Shown here: positions 1-9,749 of the stretch, in pieces
Numbering within the stretch: the first letter of the stretch is position 1
Layout of the letters: each line of letters opens with the position of its first letter
Assembly: GCA_963734815.1 (NCBI GenBank)
Contig: CAVTIH010000001.1
Coordinates: 372,001 to 436,000, forward strand
Reading direction: 5' to 3'
Length of the DNA: 64,000 nt
Source: Palsa-744 sp963734815
GTDB lineage: Bacteria; Actinomycetota; Thermoleophilia; Solirubrobacterales; Solirubrobacteraceae
Made by a program: the position numbers and the translations under genes
The notes under the pieces: generated by a model
Told to the model about the DNA's origin: nothing
The model's input: the letters and a program-made list of their open reading frames with translations, nothing else
Databases searched by the model: none

Positions 1-203
1 TACAACACCATCACCGCGCCGGCGTACACGACGACCTGTGCGGCGGCTACGAATTCGGCGCGCAGCAGCAGGAAAAGGATCGCCAGTGAGAGCAGGTGGG
101 CGACGAGCGAGAGCACGGAGAAGAACGGATCGCGCAGGGCGATCACGCCGATCGCGCCGGCGATCGCCCCGAAGGCGGCGAGGAAAAAGAAGATCGAGCT
201 CAT
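1..203 (-). CDS. nuoJ: NADH-quinone oxidoreductase subunit J, partial (5' part only)
   Basis: Membrane subunit of respiratory complex I, part of the proton-translocating arm. Only the first 67 codons are present; the rest lies beyond the window start. The translation begins MSSIFFFLAAFGAIAG and contains the RDPFFSVL and VYAGAVMVL segments typical of NuoJ, with two hydrophobic helices visible. It starts with ATG 11 bases after the nuoI stop and continues the minus-strand nuo operon. Assignment rests on sequence character and on its place after nuoI. Confidence 0.9.
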   Translation of the reverse strand, partial: MSSIFFFLAAFGAIAGAIGVIALRDPFFSVLSLVAHLLSLAILFLLLRAEFVAAAQVVVYAGAVMVL

Positions 204-214
204 CTCCCTTCTCC

Positions 215-868
215 CTACTCCCCCTCGTTCCGCAGCGGCGTGCGTTCCAGAGGCTCGGCGAGCAGCATCTCCTTGGTGAAGATCAGGTCGGAGCGCGAGT
301 AGTCGGAGAGCTCGTAGTCGTGACCCATCGTGATCGCGTCGAACGGGCAGGCGACCTCGCAGTAGCCGCAGAAGATGCAGCGCGACATGTTGATCTCGTA
401 CACAGCGGCATAGCGCTCGCCCGCGGAGACGCGATTCTCGGGCGTGTTCTCGGCCGCGACGACGCGGATGCAGTCGGCGGGGCAGGCGGCGGCGCACAGC
501 GAGCAGCCGACGCACTTCTCAAGGCCGGTGTCCTCGAACTTGTGCAGCTTATGGCGGCCGCGAAAGCGCGGGTAAACGGGGGTCTTCTCCTCCGGGTACT
601 GGACTGTTACCACCGGTTCGCGCATGCGGCCGAGGGTCGTGAACAGGCCGCGCACGGTCTCGCCGAACGTGCGCCAGGTGCTGCGCGCGGGACCGGGCGC
701 CGGTGTGCGCTTGACCTCGATCACATCCTCGCCCGGGCTCCACGCGGTGACGTTGAGGCGGGCGGAGGGGCCCGCGGCGGAGGGGGGCGCGGCGGAGGGG
801 GGCGAGCCTTGCGCGGGCGTCGGCTGCGGGGGGGTGGGTGGCGTGGGAGGTGTGGCGGGCGCAGACAT
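215..868 (-). CDS. nuoI: NADH-quinone oxidoreductase subunit I (2x[4Fe-4S])
   Basis: Ferredoxin-like subunit (217 aa) that passes electrons through clusters N6a and N6b towards the quinone site. Two canonical cluster motifs are visible in the C-terminal half, CVGCSLCAAACP and CIFCGYCEVACP. The first 40 residues are a Pro/Ala-rich low-complexity extension that most NuoI proteins lack. The ATG shares one base with the nuoH stop (TGATG), so translation is probably coupled. An in-frame ATG further in could be the true start if the Pro-rich leader is not translated, but the overlap favours the call given. Confidence 0.95.
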   Translation of the reverse strand: MSAPATPPTPPTPPQPTPAQGSPPSAAPPSAAGPSARLNVTAWSPGEDVIEVKRTPAPGPARSTWRTFGETVRGLFTTLGRMREPVVTVQYPEEKTPVYPRFRGRHKLHKFEDTGLEKCVGCSLCAAACPADCIRVVAAENTPENRVSAGERYAAVYEINMSRCIFCGYCEVACPFDAITMGHDYELSDYSRSDLIFTKEMLLAEPLERTPLRNEGE

Positions 869-1890
869 CAGTGCGTCACCACCACGAGCACGGCGGTGAC
901 CAGCGCGTTGAGCGTGGCCAGCGGCAGCAGCACCTTCCAGCCGAAGCTCATCAGCTGGTCGTAGCGCAGGCGCGGCAGGGTGGCGCGGACCCAGATGAAG
1001 AAGAAGGTGAAGAGGCCCATCTTGAACAACACCACGAACGGGTCCACCCACCCGGGCGGGTGGATGCCGAACGGCAGCAGCCAGCCGCCGAGGAACACGG
1101 TGGTGACGATCCCGGAGACGACCAGCACGTTGAGGTACTCGGCGAAGTAGTAGGAGGCGAAGCGCCCGCCGCCGAACTCGGTGTTGTAGCCGCCGACCAG
1201 CTCGGCGTCGGCCTCTGTCAGATCGAACGGGGCGCGGTTGATCTCCGCGAAGGAGGCGGTGAGGAAGATCAGGAAGCCGAAGAACTGCGGCACGATGTAC
1301 CACATCCCCTCCTGCGCATAGACGATGCCCGTCAAAGAGAGCGTCTGCGCGGTCATGACCACGCCGACCAGCGCGAGACCCTGCGAGACCTCGTAGGAGA
1401 TCAACTGGGCGGCGCCGCGCATCGCGCCGAGGAACGAGTACTTCGAGCCCGAGGCCCAACCGCCGAGCATGATCCCGTAGAAGGCGATCGCGCCGAACGC
1501 GAACAGGTAGAGCGGCCCGATCGAGACGTCCACCCCGTACAGCCCGACGGGCTTGCCGAAGATGTGCTGGACGTTGCCGAAGGGGATCAGGGCGAACGCG
1601 GCGACGGCCGTGAGGATCGAGATGACGGGCGCGAACGCGAACAGGAAGCCGATCGACGTGGTGGGGCGGAACTGCTCCTTGGTGAGCAGCTTGAGGATGT
1701 CGGCGAGTGGCTGCAGCGCACCGTAGGGCCCGACGCGGTTGGGGCCATAGCGCGACTGGAAGCGCCCGAGCAGCTTGCGCTCGGCGAGCAGCACCACTGG
1801 GACGAGCTGCAGGCCGACGGCGAAGATCACGACGGCCTTGATGATCTGGATCCACCATTCTTCGTAGAAGCCGACGGTGGCGAGGATCAT
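868..1890 (-). CDS. nuoH: NADH-quinone oxidoreductase subunit H
   Basis: Membrane subunit (340 aa) at the junction of the peripheral and membrane arms of complex I, forming much of the quinone chamber. The family signatures GRFQSRYGPNRVGPYG, SYEVSQGLAL and ASFAEINRAPFDLTEAD are intact, and about eight hydrophobic helices can be counted. Length is normal for the family. The ATG overlaps the nuoG stop by ATGA, and its own stop shares a base with the nuoI start. Confidence 0.97.
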   Translation of the reverse strand: MILATVGFYEEWWIQIIKAVVIFAVGLQLVPVVLLAERKLLGRFQSRYGPNRVGPYGALQPLADILKLLTKEQFRPTTSIGFLFAFAPVISILTAVAAFALIPFGNVQHIFGKPVGLYGVDVSIGPLYLFAFGAIAFYGIMLGGWASGSKYSFLGAMRGAAQLISYEVSQGLALVGVVMTAQTLSLTGIVYAQEGMWYIVPQFFGFLIFLTASFAEINRAPFDLTEADAELVGGYNTEFGGGRFASYYFAEYLNVLVVSGIVTTVFLGGWLLPFGIHPPGWVDPFVVLFKMGLFTFFFIWVRATLPRLRYDQLMSFGWKVLLPLATLNALVTAVLVVVTH

Positions 1891-3817
1891 GAGGCCACCG
1901 CCACTGGCGCTACTAACGCCGCCAGCTCGTCCAGCACCCTGCGCTCGTCCCGGGTCCCACCCGGACGCGCCACCCCGGGCCGCAGCCGCTGCACGCGCCC
2001 GTCGGGGTGCACGACGGTGCCCTCCTTCTCCGCATAGGCGAGCGCGGGGAAGACGACGTTGGCGTGCGCGCGGACGCCCTCGGTGAGGAACGTGGCGTGG
2101 GCGATCACGGTGGAGGCCCGCTCCAGCGCGCGCTCCCACAGCTCCTGCTCCGGGGCCGCCCACGGCGAGCGGAGGTGCTCGGAGGATGGCAAGGAGGAGG
2201 GGCCGGCGAGTGGGTCGACATCCAGTAGGTAAAGCGCGGAGAGCTCGCCGGCGGCCAGCGCGGCGGCGATCCCGTGCGCGTCGAGCCCCTGCGCGTCGAG
2301 CCCCTGCGCGTCGATCTCGCCGAGCTGCGGCCCGGCGTTGGGGAGCACGCCCGCCTCGCGCAGACCGCGGCCGTTGGCGTGGGCGGGGACTTCGAGCAGC
2401 CCGGCGCCGTTTGTCGCGGCGAGCCCCAGCGTGGCGGCTAGGTCGAGCAGCGCACGGACGGCCGGCTCGCCGTCGGCGCCGGCGCCCAAGCGTTCGTGCC
2501 ACAGCACGACGATCTCCTCGCCGACGGCGCGCAGTGTGTCGAGCAGCTCTTTGCGCGACCGCTTATCGAGCAGTTGCTCGCGCCCGGCGGGCACCAAACG
2601 CAGCCCGTGACGGCGCACACCCTTGCGTAGCCGCAGATCGAGGATCGCGGCGTCGGCGATCGGTTCGCAGTCGAGCAGCAGCACGGCGTGGGCGAACTCG
2701 AGGTCGCTCACCGTCGCCTGCAAACCGGGCTCGGCGAGCGCCCGCAGCAGCTCCAGCGGCAGCGTACCGGCGACACGCGAGTCCAGATGGGGCGAGCCGA
2801 GACCCTCGCGCACAAGGCGCGCGAGCAGGAAGCCCTCCTCGTTGGTGGCGCCGCCGCCCGCCAGCGCGCCGACGCGCTCCCCCGCGCGGCGCAGCCCGGA
2901 AGCGGCCTCCTCCAAAGCGCGCTCCCAGGAGACGGGGCGCAGCTCGCCGCCGTCGCGCACCAGCGGCGCGGTGACGCGCGCGTCACCGCCGAGCACTGGG
3001 TAGGCGAAGCGGCCGCGGTCGCACAGCCAGCCATCGTCGACCTCGGGGTTCTGGCGGGAGAGCACGCGCAGCACGCGCTCGTCGCGCACGGTGAGCGTGA
3101 CGTTGCACTGCGAAGGGCACAGCGTGCAGATTGAGCCGGCGTCCTCAATGTCCCACGGGCGGGCGCGGAAGCGGTAGGGCTGGGAGGTGAGCGCGCCGAC
3201 GGGGCACAGCTCGACGATGTTGCCGGAGAAGGGCGCGACGTAGGGGTGGCCGTCGAAGGTGGAGACGTAGGAATGGGCGCCGCGCTCCTGCAGCACGAGC
3301 TGGTGGTCTTCGGAGATCTCCTGGGAGAAGCGCACACAGCGGTAGCAGAGGATGCAGCGCTCGCGGTCGATCGCTATCAGGGGGGAGAGCGCGAGCGGCT
3401 TCACGAAGTGGCGCTTGGGATCGACGTAGCGCGAGATCCCGCGGCCCCAGCCGAAGGTGATGTCCTGCAGCGGGCACTCGCCGCCCTTGTCGCACACGGG
3501 ACAGTCGAGCGGGTGGTTGATCAGCAGGAACTCGACGACCGAGTTCTGGGCGGTCTTGACGCGCTCGGACTGCGTGTTCACGACCATGCCGTCCTTGACC
3601 GGCGTGGAGCAGCCGGTCTGCAGCTTGGGGATGCCCTCGATCTCCACCAGGCACATGCGGCAGGCGCCGACGGGGTTGCCGAGCTTGGGCTCGTAGCAGA
3701 AGACCGGGATCTCGACGTCGCCGAGCTTGGCGGCGTCGACCAGCATCGCGTTCTCGGGCGCCTGCACCTCGAGGCCATCAAGCGTGAAGGTGATCGTGCG
3801 GGGTTGCGGGCGCGGCA

Positions 3818-3818
<1 letters not shown>
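1887..3818 (-). CDS. nuoG: NADH-quinone oxidoreductase subunit G
   Basis: Large Fe-S subunit of complex I (643 aa). The N-terminal part shows the [2Fe-2S] set (C-x11-C-x2-C-x13-C, around GACRMC), the His-ligated N3 motif HPLDCPVCDKGGEC and a further motif beginning CILCYRC. It also has C-x2-C-x3-C-x27-C starting at CTLCPSQC, the ligand set of the extra N7 cluster that only some bacteria keep. The molybdopterin-like C-terminal domain is short and degenerate and contains a LDAQG tandem repeat (positions about 2276-2313). Starts one base inside the nuoF stop. Confidence 0.95.
2276..2313. repeat. 15-bp tandem repeat inside nuoG
   Basis: The unit GCGCGTCGAGCCCCT occurs twice in tandem, followed by a partial third copy. 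It encodes LDAQG-LDAQG-LDAHG in the degenerate C-terminal domain of NuoG. The unit is a multiple of three, so copy-number changes would keep frame. Confidence 0.85.
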
Positions 3819-5073
<1,255 letters not shown>

Positions 5074-5077
<4 letters not shown>

Positions 5078-5109
5078 GCTCGCACCTCCGATAGGAGCTT
5101 GTCGTTCAC
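5074..5109 (-). CDS. 11-codon ORF linking nuoE and nuoF
   Basis: GTG AAC GAC AAG CTC CTA ... TGA encodes VNDKLLSEVRA. Its GTG overlaps the nuoE stop as GTGA and its TGA overlaps the nuoF GTG, so the three frames are chained. Its 5' bases repeat those at the start of nuoF (both read GACAAGCTCCT), which suggests a local duplication of the nuoF start. It could be a coupling device or only a duplication scar; no product is known. Confidence 0.3.
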
Positions 5110-5732
5110 GATCCTGCCCCTGGATCGGCACAGGGGCGGCGCGAAAGCTGCTTCTCCGGCAGCACCTCGCGGCCGGCGCGGATGTCGTCGAGCAGCGCAG
5201 GCACGTCGGCGAGCGTGAGCGGCCCCACGTAGGCGCCATCCACGGAGGCCATCGGCGCGATGTCGCAGGCGCCGAGGCACTCGAACGCGCGCACGTTGAA
5301 CTCCGGATCGTCGCCCGCGGCGGCGCGGATCGCCTCGTACAGCTCGTCGGCGCCGCACAGCGAGCAGGAGATGTTGGTGCACACATACACCGAGTGGCGC
5401 CCCACGGGGGTGGTCTCGAGCATGTCGTAGAAGGTCGCGACGGCGACCAGCTCGGCGGGGGTCAGCTGCATCACGCACGCGACTTGGTCGATCGCCTCGG
5501 GCGAGCACCAGCCGTGCACCCGCTGCGCGGCCTCGAGCGCGGGCAGGATCGCGGAGCGGGGGTCGGGGTAGAGCGCCATGTGCGCCTCGATGTCCGCGCG
5601 CAGCCCCTCCGGCACCTCCGGGGATGGGGACCCGCCCACCCCGGGGATCAGCGCCGGGTCCTTGTCGAGGTCGGCGGCCATGTCCCAACCGGGCACACGC
5701 GAGCCGTGGGCATAGCGAGGGACGGCGCTCAT
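5106..5732 (-). CDS. nuoE: NADH-quinone oxidoreductase subunit E ([2Fe-2S])
   Basis: 24-kDa-type subunit (208 aa) carrying cluster N1a. The thioredoxin-like fold ligands are present as CTNISCSLCG and later CLGACDIAP. The N-terminal 35 residues are a variable extension. The ATG overlaps the nuoD stop by ATGA. Followed after its stop by the 11-codon ORF and then nuoF, with which it forms the NADH dehydrogenase module. Confidence 0.95.
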   Translation of the reverse strand: MSAVPRYAHGSRVPGWDMAADLDKDPALIPGVGGSPSPEVPEGLRADIEAHMALYPDPRSAILPALEAAQRVHGWCSPEAIDQVACVMQLTPAELVAVATFYDMLETTPVGRHSVYVCTNISCSLCGADELYEAIRAAAGDDPEFNVRAFECLGACDIAPMASVDGAYVGPLTLADVPALLDDIRAGREVLPEKQLSRRPCADPGAGS

Positions 5733-7009
5733 CTGTCGATCCCTCCCAGGATCGGGTCGAGCATCGCCGTGGTGGCGATCAGGTCGGCGATGTACGCGTC
5801 GCGGGTCATGTGCGCGAGCGCCTGCAGGTTGACGAACGAGGGGTCGCGCATGTGCACCCGTGCGGGCTTGGAGCTGCCGTCGGAGCGCACGTAGCAGGCC
5901 AGCTCGCCGCGGGGGGACTCGATCGGGTTGTAGATCTCCCCGGGCGGCACGCGCATGCCCTCGGTGACGAGCTTGAAGTGGTGGATCAGCGCCTCCATCG
6001 AGGTCGCCAACTCGTGCCGGGGCGGCAGCGCCACCTTGCGGTCTTCTGTTATGTGCGGCCCCTCGGGCAGGCCGTCGAGCGCCTGTTCGATGATGTGCAC
6101 CGACTCGTAGATCTCCGCCATGCGCACGGCGTAGCGGTCGTAGTTGTCGCCGACGGTGCCGACGGGGATCTTGAAGGAGAAGTCGTCATAAGAGGAGTAG
6201 GGGTCGGCCTTGCGCAGGTCCCACGGGTTGCCGGCGGCGCGCAGCAGCGGGCCGGTGACACCGAGCCCCAGCAGCGTGTCGGCGTCAAGCGGGCACACGT
6301 TCCGCAGCCGCTGCAGCACGATCTCGTTGGCGTTGAGGATCGCGCCGTACTCGTCGGCGCGCTTGGGCATGATCTTCAGGAACTCGCGCACCTTTGCCTC
6401 AAAGCCGCGGGGGATGTCCTCCATCACGCCTCCCACCTGGAAGTAGCGCGTGTGCATGCGCGCGCCGGAGGACATCTCGAACAGGTCGAGGATCAGCTCG
6501 CGCTCGCGCAAGCAGTAGAGGAAGATCGAGGTGGCGCCGAGGTCGAGCACGCTGGTGCCCAGCCAGATCAGGTGGGAGGCGATGCGGTTGAGCTCCAGGT
6601 GGATCACGCGCAGGTACTGCGCGCGCTTGGGTACCTCGACCTCCAGCAGGCGCTCCACGGCGCCGCAGTAGGCCATCGCGTTGAAGTAGTAGGAGAGGTA
6701 GTCCATCCGCTCGATGACCGGGATCACCTTCCAGTAGGCCTTGTCCTCGGCGGTCTTTTCGATCCCCGTGTGCACATACCCGATGATCGGTTTGAGGTCG
6801 CGCACGACCTCCCCCTGGAGCGTTGCCAGCAGCCGCAGCACGCCGTGCGTGGCGGGGTGGTGGGGGCCGAAGTTGAGCGTCAGCAGCTCGTGCGTTGCCT
6901 CGTCGCTGGTCTCGATCGCATCGGCGCTGACCCCGGCGGCGCCTCCCACGCCCGACTGGTCCAGCGTGAAGCTCTGCTCCTGGCGGCGGTAGTCGGAGAG
7001 GGTGCTCAC
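5729..7009 (-). CDS. nuoD: NADH-quinone oxidoreductase subunit D
   Basis: 49-kDa-type subunit (426 aa) lining the quinone site next to cluster N2. Motifs NFGPHHPATHGVLRL, GYVHTGIEK, YCGAVERLLEVEVP and ESPRGELACYV are intact. NuoC and NuoD are separate here, unlike the NuoCD fusion of enterobacteria. Starts with GTG overlapping the nuoC stop as GTGA. Confidence 0.97.
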   Translation of the reverse strand: MSTLSDYRRQEQSFTLDQSGVGGAAGVSADAIETSDEATHELLTLNFGPHHPATHGVLRLLATLQGEVVRDLKPIIGYVHTGIEKTAEDKAYWKVIPVIERMDYLSYYFNAMAYCGAVERLLEVEVPKRAQYLRVIHLELNRIASHLIWLGTSVLDLGATSIFLYCLRERELILDLFEMSSGARMHTRYFQVGGVMEDIPRGFEAKVREFLKIMPKRADEYGAILNANEIVLQRLRNVCPLDADTLLGLGVTGPLLRAAGNPWDLRKADPYSSYDDFSFKIPVGTVGDNYDRYAVRMAEIYESVHIIEQALDGLPEGPHITEDRKVALPPRHELATSMEALIHHFKLVTEGMRVPPGEIYNPIESPRGELACYVRSDGSSKPARVHMRDPSFVNLQALAHMTRDAYIADLIATTAMLDPILGGIDR

Positions 7010-7518
7010 CGCGGCGCCCCCAGCGTGGGGTTGTCGTTGTAGGTGAAGCGCACCGGCTCGCCCCCGACGGGAAAGTCGCGCCGCTGGGGGTGACCCTCGT
7101 AATCCTCGGGCATCAGGATCCGGCGCAGGTCGGGGTGCCCGTCGAAGACGACCCCGAACATGTCATACACCTCGCGCTCCTGGTGGTCGGCCGTGGGCCA
7201 CGCCACGGTCACCGAGTCGACCCCCGGCGCGTCGGTAGGCACCCGCAGCAGGATCGTGACGCGATCGACGCGGCTCATGTCCAGCAGCTCGTAGTGCACG
7301 CCGAGGCGCGGCTCGTGCGGATAGTAGTCCACGCCGTGCAGGCTCGCCAGGAACGCGTAGCCCTGCCCGCGCAAGTAAGCGAGCGTCGCCCGTACATGCG
7401 CCGGGTCGATCTCGACCGTGGCGCGTTCGCGGAAGAAGACCGTGTCGAGCACCGCCCCGTCGCCGAGCTCCTCCCGCAGCCCGCGCGCGAGGAGCTCCAG
7501 GCCCGTGGCGTCAGGCAC
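7006..7518 (-). CDS. nuoC: NADH-quinone oxidoreductase subunit C
   Basis: 30-kDa-type subunit (170 aa) of the peripheral arm. The family signature appears as EREVYDMFGVVFDGHPDLRR followed by LMPEDYEGHPQRRDFP. Starts with GTG eight bases inside the end of nuoB and ends in a GTGA overlap with nuoD, so the unit is tightly coupled. Confidence 0.95.
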   Translation of the reverse strand: MPDATGLELLARGLREELGDGAVLDTVFFRERATVEIDPAHVRATLAYLRGQGYAFLASLHGVDYYPHEPRLGVHYELLDMSRVDRVTILLRVPTDAPGVDSVTVAWPTADHQEREVYDMFGVVFDGHPDLRRILMPEDYEGHPQRRDFPVGGEPVRFTYNDNPTLGAPR

Positions 7519-8167
7519 CCGGAACGTTCTCCTCGGTGCCCATGGCCTCGTAGCGCTCGCGCCAGCCGGCGTCGGGGTCGTCCTGCACCAGCTTGCGCAG
7601 CTTGAGGATCCCGTGCATCAGCGCCTCCGGGCGGGGCGGGCAGCCGGGGACGTGCACGTCGATCGGCATGAACTTGTCGGCCGGCACCAGCGCGTAGTTG
7701 TTGAACACGCCCATCGAGCTGCAGCAGGCGCCCATCGAGATCGCCCACTTCGGCTCCAGCATCTGGTCGTACAGCCGCCGGATGATCGGCGCCATCTTGA
7801 TCGACACGCGCCCCGCGAGGATGATCAGGTCGGCCTGGCGGGGGGAGGCGCGGAACGCCTCGAAGCCGAAGCGCGCAATGTCCATCCGCGGGCCGGCGGT
7901 TTGGAACTGCTCCATCGCGCAGCACGCCAACCCGAAGCCCAGCGGGAAGAACGAGTTGGAGCGCGCCCACGCGACGGCGCGGTCCAGCGTGGTCGTCATC
8001 ACGCGCTCTTCGACGTGGCGTTCGAGCTCCGCGCCCTCCAGGTGGGCCGGGAGATTGAGGCCGTCCAGCTCGCCGCCGCGCAGCAGCTGCGGCGCGTTCA
8101 GCTTGTTCACCTGCAGGCGCCCGGGGTCGACCGGGGCGCCGGGGCCGGCGAGCGGGGTGCGCCTCAC
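7511..8167 (-). CDS. nuoB: NADH-quinone oxidoreductase subunit B (cluster N2)
   Basis: PSST-type subunit (218 aa) that holds the terminal cluster N2. The tandem Cys pair GLACCAMEQF and the remaining ligands in MGACCSSMG and VPGCPPRPE are present. The GTG at 8167 was chosen because it overlaps the nuoA stop as GTGA, like other junctions here; the frame is open further upstream but would run into nuoA. The N-terminal 60 residues before MTTTLDRAV are longer than usual, so an internal start is possible. Confidence 0.93.
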   Translation of the reverse strand: MRRTPLAGPGAPVDPGRLQVNKLNAPQLLRGGELDGLNLPAHLEGAELERHVEERVMTTTLDRAVAWARSNSFFPLGFGLACCAMEQFQTAGPRMDIARFGFEAFRASPRQADLIILAGRVSIKMAPIIRRLYDQMLEPKWAISMGACCSSMGVFNNYALVPADKFMPIDVHVPGCPPRPEALMHGILKLRKLVQDDPDAGWRERYEAMGTEENVPGA

Positions 8168-8520
8168 CTCCACTCCAACGCCCCCCTCCGCCACACATAC
8201 ACGAACGCGACGACCAGCAGCACGATGAACACGGCAGTCTCGCTCAGCGCGTAGCTCCCGAACGCCCGCAGCTCGACTGCGATCGGGTAGAGGAAGATCA
8301 CCTCGATGTCAAACAGGATGAACAGCATTGCGATCAGGTAGAAGCTGATCCCGAAGCGCAGCCCCTGTTTGACCTCCGAAGGCAGGCCGCACTCATAAGG
8401 GTCCTGCTTCTGTTTGATCGCCCGGCGCGGGCCCAGCACGCCGTTGAGCAGCGTGAACGCACCCCCCACGGCGCCGCCGAGGATCAGGAATACGAGCGCG
8501 GGGAGATAGGAACGCAGCAC
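8164..8520 (-). CDS. nuoA: NADH-quinone oxidoreductase subunit A
   Basis: Small membrane subunit (118 aa) with three helices. DPYECGLPS and the FDIEVIFLYP segment are diagnostic. The GTG at 8520 gives the usual family length and lies seven bases after a -10-like TATAAC; the longer open frame would need a TTG start at 8586 upstream of that promoter and is less likely. First gene of the nuo operon. Confidence 0.93.
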   Translation of the reverse strand: MLRSYLPALVFLILGGAVGGAFTLLNGVLGPRRAIKQKQDPYECGLPSEVKQGLRFGISFYLIAMLFILFDIEVIFLYPIAVELRAFGSYALSETAVFIVLLVVAFVYVWRRGALEWR

Positions 8521-8527
8521 CGCGGCT

Positions 8528-8533
8528 GTTATA
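8528..8533 (-). promoter_or_regulatory. -10 element of the nuo operon, leaderless
   Basis: TATAAC on the minus strand is separated by seven bases from the nuoA GTG, so transcription should begin at or next to the start codon. No Shine-Dalgarno sequence is present. No clear -35 hexamer at 17 bp. Confidence 0.55.
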
Positions 8534-8661
8534 CCACCGCACGCCGATGCTTGTGCCAGAGTGTTACATAGTGACGATTTACGCAAGCGCCCCGTCTGGC
8601 AGGAGCCAGCGGTGTTTGAGCGCGCTGCACGCCCGGGACGTCGAGCGCAGGCGGCTCGATC

Positions 8662-8832
8662 TCAGTGTTCGCGGGCGTGTGGCCCAGAGCCTTCCTCGCT
8701 ACGGTTGGTCTCGACTTCGGTAGGAGTGCCGTCGATGTCGCGGGTAACGTCGAAGCCGGCGAGCACACGGGGTCTTGGTGCGGCCTCGAGCGCATCTCGA
8801 TCGACGTCAACATTGGTGCGCGACACGTGCAC
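8662..8832 (-). CDS. possible small acidic protein (56 aa), unrecognised
   Basis: An open frame from GTG to TGA lies between nuoA and a divergent membrane-protein gene. The product begins MHVSRTNVDVD and is hydrophilic with many Asp, Glu and Arg residues. A TAGCAT sequence three bases before the GTG (nine before a second GTG) could be a -10 element. Third codon positions are mostly G or C but less so than in neighbouring genes. I do not recognise the product, and the frame may be chance. Confidence 0.3.
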   Translation of the reverse strand: MHVSRTNVDVDRDALEAAPRPRVLAGFDVTRDIDGTPTEVETNRSEEGSGPHAREH

Positions 8833-8855
8833 CTGATGCTAGCGTGCGTCACGCA

Positions 8856-9308
8856 ATGAACGAATCGGTGGCGGTCGCCGCGCTCGTGGCCGCCGCGGTC
8901 AACGCGCTCCCCGCGCTGGTCGGCGGCTGGAGCTGGTACCGCTGGCACCCCAGCCGCCCTTTCTGGGTGCTCCTGCGCATCGGCCAGGGCGCCGCCGTCG
9001 TGTTCGCGCTCGCCGTGGGCGTGCTCGCCGCCGCCGGCCACGCCTCCAGCGTTCGTCTCTTCTACCTCTACGCCCTGCTCCCCCTCGCGGTCGCCTTCGT
9101 CGCCGAGCAGCTGCGCGTCGCCTCGGCTCAGACGATCCTCGACCAGCGAGACCTGGAGAACGCCCAGGAGGTCGGCCAGCTCCCCGAGGCCGAACAGCAG
9201 GCCGTGGTAGCGGCGATCGTCCGCCGCGAGCAGGGCATCATGGCTCTCTCCGCCCTGGTGGTCGTGTTCCTGCTGTTGCGCGCGGCGGAAACCGCGCACG
9301 GGGTTTGA
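8856..9308 (+). CDS. small integral membrane protein, unrecognised
   Basis: 150-residue protein with about four predicted hydrophobic segments (VAALVAAAVNALPALVGG; GAAVVFALAVGVLAAAG; LYALLPLAVAFVAEQL; ALSALVVVFLLLRA) and a charged stretch of about 40 residues before the last helix. I do not recognise the family. The ATG at 8856 gives the topology just described. It stands alone, transcribed away from the nuo operon and towards the lipoprotein gene; no link to either is evident. Confidence 0.75.
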   Translation: MNESVAVAALVAAAVNALPALVGGWSWYRWHPSRPFWVLLRIGQGAAVVFALAVGVLAAAGHASSVRLFYLYALLPLAVAFVAEQLRVASAQTILDQRDLENAQEVGQLPEAEQQAVVAAIVRREQGIMALSALVVVFLLLRAAETAHGV

Positions 9309-9323
9309 TCGATACCTTCAGGC

Positions 9324-9722
9324 TCAACGCACGATCAGCGTGGCAGCCATCCCCAGCACCGCCTGGTTGCCGACGGTGCTCGTCAGCAGGTAGCGGCCGG
9401 ACGCCAGCGGCTGAGTGATCACCGACCCGCAGTGGCCGGGCAGCAGCGTGGGAATGCCGGTGAGTGTCGTCCGTTCGTCGGAGTCGAGCGTTCCCCGCTG
9501 CAGCGCCACGTTGTGCGTGAGGACGCCGCGGTTGCACGCTGTGATCCTCAGGGGTCCCGCGGGTACGCTCACCGTCTGCGGCAGGATGCGGTACTCCTCG
9601 AGCGTCAGCGCCAGGCGATGGCCCGTCACGTGCACTGTCCGTGTGGACCGATCGGAGATCGGCCAGCAACCCGTCAGCAGGAGCGTCGCGAGCAGCGCCG
9701 CCACCAGGGAACGGGGTCGCAT
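9324..9722 (-). CDS. lipoprotein with cupredoxin-like domain
   Basis: 132-residue exported lipoprotein. The signal peptide ends in the lipobox LLTGC at residues 15-19. The rest looks like a cupredoxin-type beta-barrel, with candidate copper ligands His (LTHNVAL), Cys (PGHCGS) and a C-terminal Met (VLGMAA). The exact H-C-H-M spacing of blue copper proteins is not obvious, so copper binding is a suggestion. It starts 27 bp from the divergent cytochrome c gene, pointing to a shared electron-transfer or oxidative role outside the membrane. Confidence 0.75.
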   Translation of the reverse strand: MRPRSLVAALLATLLLTGCWPISDRSTRTVHVTGHRLALTLEEYRILPQTVSVPAGPLRITACNRGVLTHNVALQRGTLDSDERTTLTGIPTLLPGHCGSVITQPLASGRYLLTSTVGNQAVLGMAATLIVR

Positions 9723-9732
9723 CCGGCGAGCC

Positions 9733-9740
9733 TATATATT
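9733..9740. promoter_or_regulatory. shared TATA element of a divergent leaderless gene pair
   Basis: TATATATT sits in the 27-bp gap between two divergent starts. Read on plus, TATATT ends nine bases before the cytochrome c ATG. Read on minus, TATATA ends ten bases before the lipoprotein ATG. One A+T tract could therefore be the -10 element in both directions. Confidence 0.55.
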
Positions 9741-9749
9741 CCGCGTCGC

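Noticed and set aside
8561..8859. Plus-strand open frames in the nuoA upstream gap
   Set aside because: Composition unlike proteins, no ribosome site or promoter, and overlap with a more plausible minus-strand small frame.
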